Below, piece after piece: positions 43,383-53,251 of a stretch of 64,000 nucleotides of DNA. The notes beneath the pieces were generated by a model. The model had not been told where the DNA came from and made no database searches. It worked only from the letters and a program-made list of their open reading frames with translations. The DNA comes from Mesotaenium endlicherianum (Eukaryota; Streptophyta; Zygnematophyceae; Zygnematales; Mesotaeniaceae): positions 37,421-101,420 of the forward strand of contig WELA01013787.1 of NCBI GenBank assembly GCA_009602735.1. Direction: 5' to 3'. The translations under genes were made by a program, and so were the position numbers. How positions within the stretch are numbered: the stretch's first letter is position 1; each line of letters starts with the position of its first letter.

Positions 43383-44187
43383 TGTAATGAATCAATATAT
43401 TGGTTGATATAATATTCATTTAAATAAAATAGTTAAATAAGTTCAGCCTGCTGAACTCTAGTTAAATATAAAGTCTGCTGGACTTTATATTTAATATCAG
43501 TTTAATGACTCGGCCGGAAGTAGCAGGCTGAGGTCACCTTAAGTCAGCTTGCTGACACATTCTTTGACAGCCAGCTGACTTCCGTACTCGATAGCAGCGA
43601 ACTGCCTCGATATGCATCTAAGTGTGGTATGCTAGATGAATGGCCAGATGATATCCCTATGATGGATGGCGATTCGGGATGATGGNTATCCCTATGATGG
43701 ATGNNNNNNNNNNNNNNNNNNNNNNNNNNNNNNNNNNNNNNNNNNNNNNNNNNNNNNNNNGATGATGGGAGATGGCGGTGGATTTGGTTAACCGAGGTCC
43801 TACCAACGTGGTTAACTCCCGGGTAGGCGGTGCCATCGCACTGACCGTTGAACAGTAAACTCATTCCATGTACATATGCTAGGCATTGCTCTCGAGTTCG
43901 GCATTCGGAAACGAGGCCAACTCTCTTGTACAGCTTACTGAGAGAGATCTGAATCCAAGGCAAGAAGCCATTGATACGCACTGTCTTCTAACCTTGCTTA
44001 TGTATGAGTTTATTGATTTGCATTATTGATGCTAGTTTACTCGCATTTGACTGACGAGTATTATTCACTGCTAGTGTGTTGTCCTTTGCCGTTAAACCAG
44101 TTAACGGGAAATACCATAAAGACTACTTGCTGATAAAAAGATCTTTATTAACTGTTAATCGCCTATTTGGTAAGTCGATTCATTTCA
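43383..44187 (+). repeat. 3' LTR of the young gypsy element
   Basis: Same family as 33086-33806. It is longer only because a local repeat and a run of N (43704-43760) lie inside, an assembly scar. It is followed by the target duplication CTGCC. Confidence 0.92.
43704..43760. other. Assembly gap (57 N)
   Basis: A run of n inside the 3' LTR, next to a repeated TATCCCTATGATGGATG block. Confidence 0.99.
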
Positions 44188-46400
44188 CTGCCCCTCTTGC
44201 AAGCAACGCTCCAAATCCAGCCCCGGCTCTCGCTCCTTCACAAGAGCCTACGAGAGTAAGGAAACTCATCCAACCCGGCAAACCTGACACTTTCAACCCC
44301 GGAAGAGGAGCCAAACTAAATCTGTGGCTCTACCAAGTGGAGACGTACCTCGCGTTCCTTGAAGTACCCCAGGAGGACTACATTCCCTTTGCCGTTACCT
44401 TGCTTAGAGGAACAGCGACATCGTGGTGGCGTAATTATCAAGCTGCTGTATATCAATCTATGGCGCACCTCGTGCCCGGCCAAGAGCCCCCACCATCATA
44501 TGTAAATGGGCATATTTTTGTGAAACCCTCCAGAAGCAAATCATGCCCATCAATGCGGAGAAGATTGCCCGAGAAAAGCTCCACCACCTCAAGCAAACGA
44601 CATCCGTTCAAGAGTATATATCCAAAATTCATAACCTCACTCTTGAGATCCCCTACATGTCTCTTGAGGAGAAGATTGATTGCTACATCTTTGGCCTCAA
44701 GCCCAAGGTGGCAAAGGAAGTGAAATTACGCGACTTGACGGACTTCTCAAAGACCATTGAAGTGGCCCAAAAGGTGGATACCTTGGATTTCAAGCACTCA
44801 AAGCCTTCATCTTCACGGGCACCGACAACGCAGGTGTACGCAGCCCCCCCCATTGGACCCACGCCCATGGAAATCGGAGTTATTAAAAAAGACCCCGCGA
44901 CTACCCGAAAGAGTGGAAGATCCTCCAATGACACTTATGATGCAAGAAACCAGCAAGAAGTGAATGCAAGACTCTCCCCGGCTAAAAATGAAGCTCTCAT
45001 GAAGGGTGGAGTATGTTTGTATTGTAAGGAGAAAGGACATCGTGCACTCTCATGCTCGAAGAAGATGTCAAAAAACGGAGAGCGCCGGTAGGCCAGGAGC
45101 CTACCACCCCAAGACCCACTTCACGAGAAGAAAACAAGCCAAGTGAGGTGGAGACCCCCGTGGAAGACGAAGTTCCGACCCCAATGAGTTTGAGAGGTTA
45201 CCTTGGAGGAGAAAAGGTCCACATCCTGGTGGATAGCGGAGCTCAAGGCAACTTCATCACTGCACATTTTGCCACCAAGCACAAAATTACTATGCGTGCT
45301 CTTGACCACGACAAGGAGATTATGTTGCCCAACGGATTCTCCTATACTACCCCATCCAAGAAGACGTACCCCTTGACACTCTCTTACAAGTCCTTTAAGG
45401 ATAGGGTAGTGTTTTCTCCCATGCAATTGGGCAAGTACGACGTCATTCTAAAGACGCCTTGGTTGACCAAGCACAATCCCCAAGTTGATTGGAGAGACGG
45501 TACCATCAAGATCAATAACGACATCACTTTAAGAATTTGTATTCTGCGCGCAATCCAGAATATCCAGACCCAAGACATCAAGAAGCCGGCACACGAGATA
45601 CTCTTGTCCGCCCTCCAACTCAAGAGACTTGTGAGGAAGGGACACGAGCTTCTTTTGACCTTGATCACGCCAAAAGACATCAAGAAGGACACCCCAAGTC
45701 AAGAAGGCTGCCCCACCCCCAAGGAGATACAAGAGGTCTTGGAAGACTACAAAGAAGTATTCTCCCCGAAATTGCTCAAGGGCCTACCCCCCAAGAGATT
45801 CGTAGACCACAAAATAGAGCTGGAGCTCGGAAGCAAGCCCATCTCTCGGTCTACGTTCAAGAAGTCATACACGCAACTAGACGAAGTCAAGAAGCAAATT
45901 AAGGAGCTACTGGAGCATGGCTTCATTCGACCTAGCAAGTCGCCAATTATAGCCCCGGTGCTATTTGTCAAGAAGAAGGATGGTATTTTGAGGATGTGTG
46001 TGGACTTTCGCGCCCTCAACAAGATCACCATCAAGAATCAATACCTGTTGCCTCGCATGGATGAGCTCATGGACCGCTGGTTGGAGCCAAGTACTTCACG
46101 AAGGTGGACTTGAGAAGCGGCTACCACCAGATTCGCATCGCTGAACCTGACATAAAGAAGACGGCATTCATGACAAGATATGGACATTTTGAGGTCATGG
46201 TCCTGCCATTTGGACTCACCAACGCGCCAGCAACTTTCATGACTATGATGAACACCATATTCAGCCCTTGATGGACAAATTTGTGGTGGTATTCATTGAC
46301 GACATTCTTATCTACAGCAAGACTCTCAAAGAGCACGCAAGACACTTGAAAGGAGTCCTCAAAGTCTTGAAGCAAAACAAGTTGTTTGCGAGGAAGTCAT
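44188..46400 (+). pseudogene. gag-pol remnant of the older gypsy element
   Basis: The capsid part is PGRGAKLNLWLYQVETYLAF then TATSWWRNYQAAV. The zinc knuckle is [14 protein letters not shown]. The protease is [19 protein letters not shown] and the reverse transcriptase start is [20 protein letters not shown]. The palm part is [13 protein letters not shown] then [11 protein letters not shown]. It ends abruptly at about 46400. It is broken in several places. Confidence 0.85.
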
Positions 46401-46402
46401 GG

Positions 46403-49360
46403 TAGAATGGCTACCTAGAGAGAAAAATCAAGAAGCTGACCTCTTATGTAAAATAGTAGATGAAAATGATTTCTCTCTCACTGTCTGCCTTTAAAACTAC
46501 ACAAAATAGGTGGGGCCCTCCTACCATAGACAGATTTGCCTCATTAGAGAACAAGAAGTTGAGCGGTTTTAATGCAAAATTAATCTATAGAGGGGTAGAA
46601 GGAGTGGATGCTTTTACAATTAATTGGAAGGGAGAAAACAATTACTGTTTCCCCCCTCCGCAAATGACTTGAGCAGTAGCGTTACATGCTTGCAGATGTC
46701 AAGCAGAATGTACTTTGATCATTTCTGAGTGGAAGTCAGCAAGCTGGTGGCCCAACTTTCACTTGGGGGAAAAACATTAAATTCCACAAGTGAGAGAAAC
46801 ATTAGAGCTAGGGCATAATACAAAAGTACTAAAAAAAGGCTCGAATCGCAAAGCATTTTGGAGGAAAAGGAATCCCTTGATGTAAAATATTGGCATTAAG
46901 AATCTATGCTGATCGAGGGTTGTGTGCACATGACATCTTAGCCAGAAATCCAAAATTTCAAGAATTGAGGCAAAAGAGAAATGAATTACCTTTTTCCCCC
47001 CATAAACTTGAACTTTTTGAAAACCTACAAATACATACTGAACCAAATTTGAAAACTGGTGCAAGAGTAAGGGCCTCAAAACTCTACCTGCTTCAAGGAA
47101 TGTAGCTACTCTGTATATGGTCAAGCTACTTTCTGACAGAGTAACACAATCAGTCTTTAATCTGTCCTCAGCAGCTATAAGCACAGTACATAATCTTGTG
47201 AACCTATCAAGTCCTTTACAGGGGAGGGAGATACAATTGCTTAAAGAGTCTGCTGTTAAATTGCTCCCTCGACCGAGAAATTCAAAGATGTCTCTAGATC
47301 CTACTAAGATTACCTAGATGTTAATGAAGTATGCTAGAGAAGATGCTAGCCTAAGTGAGCTGATGAAAGCATTGACCATAGTCTTCATGTACTATGGCTT
47401 TATGAGATACTCAGATTTGGTTCGGATGATGATCAAAGATACTGACATGGAAGGGATAGAAGGGATCACGATTTTATGGCTATGGCTGGCAAGAGCAAAA
47501 AATGATCAACAGGGCAAGGGCAGGTGGATGCATGTCTTCCACACCAGAAGCAGATGGTCTCTTCTGCTATTATTCAGCAGGCTGATGGCAAAAGTGCTTC
47601 TATACAAGTCAAGAAATCTTGTCATTCAAGATGTGTAGCGTCAAGGGTCAAGCCTTCCTATCAGACCATAAGGAAGTGGTGCTTGGACCTGTTTGCTTCT
47701 GTTGGTATTTCAGCTAAAGAAGCAGGAACACCCTCTATCAAGAAAGCTGCTGCTACTGCTGCTGCAAATTTAGGAGTGCCAGACAGAATTGTGAATGATA
47801 TGGGTAGATGAAAATTTGATAAGAGCAAGCTAACTTATATTGTAGATATGAACATAACTATTTTTGCAGCAACTAATATAATTGACCTTCCTAGCATCCC
47901 TAAACAGAGTGAATTCTTTCAAGAACAGATAACACAAGCTTTTAGAAAAAAAGTAGCTTAACAAGAATGTTAAAACTCCTGGTTACGCAGTTCACATCAG
48001 CAAGCTAATAATCTTTAATATCAAAAAAACGTTTATCCACCAAAACCACCAGCCTAACCACCTGCCTGCCTCCCTCCTACTTTACCCCCCTTTCTCCAAC
48101 CCTTCCTCATAACCTTTACCCTACTTCTTACCCCATTTACCCCAACCATTCCTTCTAACCTTCATGTGTGCCATTTTAGCACCCATTTCAATATTTCTTC
48201 TCGAATACAAGCCATATTTCTCTAATTTTTTCTATCTCTCTTATTTATTTATATATATAAATATATATATAAATATATATATCATAATCCTTTATCTTAA
48301 TAAATATATAACTCTATAATATTTTCTCTATACACGTAGATTTATAAGTAAGTAGATTTATAAGTAGATTTATAAGTAAGTCATACAGTTGACATGTCGG
48401 TAACAAAATATAGATTTGATTTTAATTAATCCTAAGTTTGATGCGGACACGTCAGCAAAGATGACAGAAGAAGCTAGCGGGCATATTATGCCTGTCACAA
48501 CCCTAGATTTCTCCTTTTTCTATTTCAAGAAGAGAGCTATAACACTCTCTACTTTCACTACTTAAGAAGATAGCATTCATGAATTCTGCACGCATCTGCA
48601 AAATTCATAACAGAGTGCATATAGAACCCTCCCATCCCACCCTTACACAAAAGAAACTAATAAAATAGACTATTATATAATCACTAGAACCTAAATATTG
48701 CATAATATACATTGCATAGTTGCTGTCATGACCTTACATAAGAGATACCAGAAACAGATGTTCAGAATGATAAACATACGAGTACAAAATACTATCAGTG
48801 AAAAGACCAATAGTAGTTTCAGCTTCCCCATAATTATGGGTATATGAGAGGTAAATGAGGTCATCTGATGCTGACAGTAATCTGTTAAACAGAGCTCTGG
48901 AATAGTGCAACTTTGTTTGATGTATGGGGCTGGTAGCAGGTAACATATGAGAGCAGCAAAGGATAATATGAAGATGCAGAGGGCCCATCAAGAGAAGATG
49001 AAGAACAGCTATATTTCTAATATGCTCATGAAATTTCATCTGATAAATGAGAAAAATCAGCTAGATGCAAAAAGCTAACAGCGAAAGTAGGAGAAAAGCT
49101 CCATGTATGATGTTACCAGTAGCAACACAAGTATAAAAAAAAGGAAAAAACAACCAAGTTTCACAGCAAGAAGCTATGACGCACCCATTTCATCATTTTT
49201 TCACTAATACAAGCTATATTTTCTCTAATTTGTTCTCTCTATCTTATTCATATATATTTCATAATCATATATCTTAGTACAATATCTTTTTTATATAAAT
49301 ATGTAGATATATAAATACTTTCATAGAGCTGACATGTAAGTATCAAAATTTCAAGTTTGT
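46403..49360 (+). mobile_element. DIRS-order retroelement fragment with tyrosine recombinase
   Basis: The first part matches the end of DIRS polymerase/RNase H: WLPREKNQEADLL, WGPPTIDRFAS, then GVEGVDAFTINWKGENNY and PPP. A tyrosine recombinase follows (about 47000-47950: FMYYGFMRYSDLV, then KKAAATAAANLGVPD). DIRS elements use such a recombinase instead of a DDE integrase. The front (gag, most of RT) is missing. Downstream, two related AT-rich blocks (about 48180-48430 and 49175-49360) may be the terminal repeats. It is broken, with several breaks. Confidence 0.75.
48180..49360. repeat. Pair of diverged direct repeats, about 200 bp each
   Basis: The block at about 48180-48430 (ACCCATTTCA, then ATACAAGCCATATTTCTCTA, then GACATGTCGGTAACAAAATA) recurs at about 49183-49360 with similar order and spacing (ACCCATTTCA, then ATACAAGCTATATTTTCTCT, then GACATGTAAGTATCAAAATT). 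The spacing is about 1 kb. They could be the split direct repeats of a PAT-like DIRS element. Confidence 0.6.
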
Positions 49361-50277
49361 CAAAATGTGAATGTGAAGTTTCGAGATTGGCCTGCATGCT
49401 CCTCTGCCCTCAGCGCATGCACTCCATGTATAAACCGAATTGCATGGGCCAAGCTTGCATGGCTGCATCAGTAGAAGTTAAGACACAACAACTCCTGCAG
49501 AATAAGGGCACTGGTCTCGTCATATGACCAGGTAATGCGACTAACAAGAAGCGCAATTGTAGGTGTTCCGGAGCACTTCGTTGTAAGAACAAATTTGAAC
49601 TTACACATCGTCTTTCGCAAAGCTTCAGAGTTCTTTCCTTCCCACAAGCTGTTATTTGCTCAATCTCTGCATGCGGATGCATGAAGCAGAGACTGCGTTC
49701 TGCCCAAGCTTACTGATATGGCACTCCACTTCCGCTGACCCTTTCACATAAAGTGCGTCCAAACTCGAGAGAGACCTTAGCGCCGTGGCAGCAGCTCAGA
49801 GCTGCTAGGTGTCATGCCTTAGCTGGACAATCTGCGTCCACTCGCCTTCCATAGCTAGGAGCCCTGCCACGTCAGCAGCAGAAAAGTAGGACAACTATCA
49901 AGTTGCCAGGTGTCGTTACTTCAGCCACGGGCTTTGAGGTGTCATGCACTTCACCCAAATCTTTTCATACTGCTTGATACTAAGCAAGCGTGAGCGCAAG
50001 TATTGTAACAGTTAAGTCGATACCTTTGGGCAGCTGCATATGGACAGAGAACAAGCAGTGCACTTGTGACTTGAGAGCGTTTGTGTCTCTGTGCGTGTTT
50101 GCCTGCGCCTTTGCTTGTGTGTGCGTGTGTGCGTGCGTGTGTGCATGCGTGTGCGTGCGTGTACATGTGTATGCATGTGCGTGCGTGCGCGTGTGTGTGT
50201 GCGCGTGAGCGTGTGTGCGTCGTGTGCCCATGCGGGTACGTGTGCGTGTGCGTGCGCATGTGCCTGTGTGCGTCCCT
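49345..50277 (-). repeat. Inverted duplication, right copy
   Basis: Reverse complement of 28829-30312 without the 471 bases at 29528-29998. It includes a (GT)n block at 50085-50275. Its right edge at 50277 cuts directly into the methyltransferase retroelement. Confidence 0.85.
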
Positions 50278-50729
50278 TGATTCATTACACATAGAAAGTT
50301 AGAGTGCAGGAGTTTCCAAGGAGGGAATTTTGCTTGAAAGATCTAGAGTGCTTGCAGGTAGGATCTGCTAGAAGTCCAAATGCAGCTTTGGAATAATCAC
50401 TTATGACTGCATTCTTCGGCCCATTCGCCAATATTGCACTGGCGTTCTTCATATCTTGACGTTGTCGCGCCTGAGGATGGGCCTCCAAAGACTTGGTCTT
50501 GGGCCATGTTCTGTAACTCAGAAGTGGTCTCTCCCTCCCCTTCCAGCATCCTCACAAATATTCGGCTGGAGCGTTCAGCAGATGATGAGATTTCTTGTGA
50601 TTCGCTTGCTGCAGCGCTCGCCAAAGGGTTTGCTTCACCAGTTGCCTGGTCTTCCATGGCTACGTCTTCTTGCAGCCTTCACAGCTCTCTTTCCAGAGGG
50701 TCGTGTGGAGCCGCCATCCGATTGTCAAT

Positions 50730-51747
50730 TTACGCCAGTAGGTCTTGACACTTGGTCAGCTCCGCCACTCTGGTTTCTCTGAGTGCTTCACCTTGGTCGG
50801 CCTCAGCTGCGTCCCTTTCAACACCATATTCTTCTTGTCGCTGATGCGCTTCCCTGATAGCTCTCTGATCAGAGGTTGGCACCACATGAACTCCAATCGT
50901 TACTGGTCTTGGCCTGGGCATAGGCTTGTCAGAGAATGTCATCTGCTGCCAAGTCATAATCGTCTCCACCAACCACGTCATGGAGTCATGCCCAATCATA
51001 TTGCCGAATATCTTCCCAGCGTCTACCTGTCCCACCATCGCAACAATTTCTTGTGCAATGGAGTTGGGTACCCCCAGGCACCTTCCCTTCTCTTCAGCCG
51101 TCGGCTCCCTCCACTGAGCTTCTCTGTCATGCGCATTCTTGACCATTCCTGGTCCTCCATTCACGAATGCGCGTGATCCTGGGTATGTCGTGAAGGTGGG
51201 CAGCACCACCCTTGGCCGGCCTGGCTAGTTGACGATGTACTGTGGGTAGGAATCCCTCCTAATCACTGGCTTGGTTTCCACCATCAGTGCTTCTCCCACA
51301 AATACTGCTGTTGGTGAGCGCCGCGTAATCTCCTCCATCTCCCTCAGGACTTCAATGGACATGCCGTTGGTCCAGAATAATCTGGCCCGGTGTGAGAGTC
51401 CTCCGTGCCTGGCGTCCTTGATCAATATATGATGACCCAGGGTGGAGTCGAAGACCAGCCATGGATCTCCTGGCTTCAGAGTTGCCCGCAAAGATCCAGT
51501 CAATCCTGTAACCATACAAGTCCTCAGACTTCACATCGAGAATGTTTCCTCCATCAAGACGCACCACACTAGAGTCAATAGGCACCAACGCCTTGAAATA
51601 ATGCATTTGTCGCATCTGACTCATGACCTCCTTAAATGCTATGAAAGCACTCTCATCATTGTCCACATCCAGCACTTTGGATACCCAGATACCTCGTTGA
51701 ATCAGTGCGATGGTTCCAAAACCAAGTCCGGCGAACAATTCCAGCAC
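50730..51747 (-). pseudogene. DNMT3-like cytosine-C5 methyltransferase domain
   Basis: C5-methyltransferases transfer a methyl group from S-adenosylmethionine to cytosine. Motif I is LELFAGLGFGTIALIQRGI, the SAM-binding loop, with VLDVDNDESAF after it. A SHRARLFWTN patch resembles the AHRARYFWGN of DNMT3 proteins. The end REPTAEEKGRCLGVP, then GNMIGHDSMTWLV, fits the C-terminal motifs IX-X. It stands in the polyprotein position right after the protease. The domain looks incomplete and is broken. Confidence 0.75.
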
Positions 51748-51750
51748 TAC

Positions 51751-52470
51751 TGTAATGAATCAATATACTGGTCGATATAATATTCATTTATATAATATAG
51801 TCAAATAAGTTCAGCCTGCTGAACTCTAGTTAACAATCAGTCTGCTGGACTTTATACTTAATATCAGTTTAATGACTTGGCCGGAAGTAGCAGGCTGAGG
51901 TCACCTTAAGTCAGCTTGCTGACACATTCTTTGACAGCCAGCTGACTTCCGTACTCGGTAGCAGCGAACTGCCTCGATATGCATCTAAGTGTGGTATGCT
52001 AGATGAATGGCCAGATGACATCCCTATGATGGATGGCGATTCGGGATGATGGGAGATGGCGGTGGATTTGGTTAACCGAGGTCCTACCAACGTGGTTAAC
52101 TCCCGGGTAGGCGGTGCCATCGCACTGACCGTTGAACAGTAAACTCATTCCATGTACATATGCTAGGCATTGCTCTCGAGTTCGGCATTCGGAAACGAGG
52201 CCAACTCTCTTGTACAGCTTACTGAGAGAGATCTGAATCCAAGGCGAGAAGCCATTGATACGCACTGTCTTCTAACCTTGCTTATGTATGAGTTTACTGA
52301 TTTGCATTATAGATGCTAGTTTACTCGCATTTGACTTATGAGTATTATTCACTGCTAGTGTATTGTCCTTTGCCGTTAAACTAGTTAACGGAAATACCAT
52401 AAAGATTACTTGCTGATATAAAGATCTTTATTAATTGTTAATCGCCTATTTGGTAAGTCGATTCATTTCA
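51751..52470 (+). repeat. Solo LTR of the young gypsy family
   Basis: 720 bp, TGTAATGAATCA...TTTCA, nearly identical to 33086-33806 and in the same orientation. It is flanked by ACTAC and ATTAC, a 4-of-5 target duplication. No internal gypsy sequence is attached, so it is probably the product of LTR-LTR recombination. It splits the methyltransferase retroelement between protease and methyltransferase. Confidence 0.92.
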
Positions 52471-53191
52471 ATTACTACTCCTCTCCTGCGAAAAGGATCT
52501 TCCATCCTCACAATACCTTGAGGCAGCGGGTCTACTCCAGGCATCAAATTGGCAGCAGACTTAACTGGATAAGGAACTGGCAGCAGCTCTTGCGGGCCAC
52601 GGTCCCTGTTACTCACAGCTTCCAGTTGCTCCATAATCCGAGGTTGCCAAACCAAGGGAGTCGGCATGTTGACGCTGGTGTAGCCCTCCTCTTTGCGTTG
52701 CATGATGAGGTCATAATGGTCTAGATACCGGTCATTCACACAACAGTCGAGCAGTCCGTAGTTTGCCTCTCCCGAGCAAACCATTTTCACAGGAATTTCT
52801 CCTGTCGGCTGCCGATCTGTCGACTGGTAAGTCACCCTCTGCTTCCGCAGGTCGATGACCATACCCAGGGGAATCACAGCTTCTGTCCCCAAGAGAACAT
52901 CTAGTTCTCTGCCTCTGTCACCGTGCATTCTATGAGCAGTGACGCCTCCTCAGGTTTCCCCAAGTTTACTGTGATTTTCACAGGCTTGCGAGTGATTCCA
53001 CAAGACTTTGAAATCTGCCCAGATGCAGTCCTCAACTGAAAAGGACTTTCTTTCAGGTCCCTTGCCGTCAATCCCAGAGCTTTCACAGCTCGCTTTCCCA
53101 AGATTACTGGCTGGGCGCCAGTGTCCAATAGGATATTGGGAGCGGCCCAGTCGTTGAACGTCAAAACTCTATCCTTGTTCTGCACTCTCAC
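52446..53191 (-). pseudogene. Protease region of the methyltransferase retroelement
   Basis: It begins MRVQNKDRVLTFNDWAAPN. The catalytic-type motif ILLDTGAQPVILG is followed by a second conserved box DVLLGTEAVIPLG. This layout is typical of retropepsins in LTR elements. It is followed on the minus strand by the solo LTR and then the methyltransferase. Confidence 0.8.
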
Positions 53192-53251
53192 ATTGCTGAA
53201 ATTAGTAGGCAGCGAAGCGCTCTTCGCGCCTTCCTCAGCTATGTCCAGCTG

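Larger units (their letters stand above)
33086..44187 (+). mobile_element. Ty3/gypsy chromovirus-type retrotransposon with LTRs
   Basis: The LTRs are 33086-33806 and 43383-44187 (the latter contains an N gap). Both start TGTAATGAATCA and end TTCA, flanked by the 5-bp target duplication CTGCC (33081-33085 and 44188-44192). A primer site TGGTATCGGAGCA follows the 5' LTR at 33808. The order is gag, protease, reverse transcriptase, integrase and chromodomain, then an extra ORF and a purine-rich tract GTTGGAGGGA before the 3' LTR. By eye the LTRs differ at about 17 of about 720 sites, so the insertion is fairly recent. The copy is broken: part of pol is replaced by unrelated DNA, and a DNA transposon sits near the integrase end. 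Confidence 0.92.
32300..46400 (+). mobile_element. Older Ty3/gypsy element, split by a younger one
   Basis: This is a fossil LTR retrotransposon in two pieces. The left piece ends its 5' LTR near 32751, has a primer site TGGTATCGGAGC at 32753 and the start of gag, up to 33085. The right piece, 44188-46400, continues gag, then a zinc knuckle near 45013-45055, aspartic protease near 45220-45300 and the first half of reverse transcriptase to about 46380. The 11.1-kb young gypsy element sits between them with a 5-bp target duplication. The right end stops where DIRS-type sequence begins, so integrase and the 3' LTR are missing. It is broken, with several breaks, and older than its insert. The LTR start is not located. 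Confidence 0.75.

Noticed and set aside
43681-43760. A genuinely longer 3' LTR with an internal duplication
   Set aside because: The extra bases are a repeated short block joined to a run of N, most likely an assembly scar. The other two LTRs are 720-721 bp.
49951-50302. Short frames in the right copy of the inverted duplication
   Set aside because: They are GT/CA repeat translations, also present at 28829-29060.
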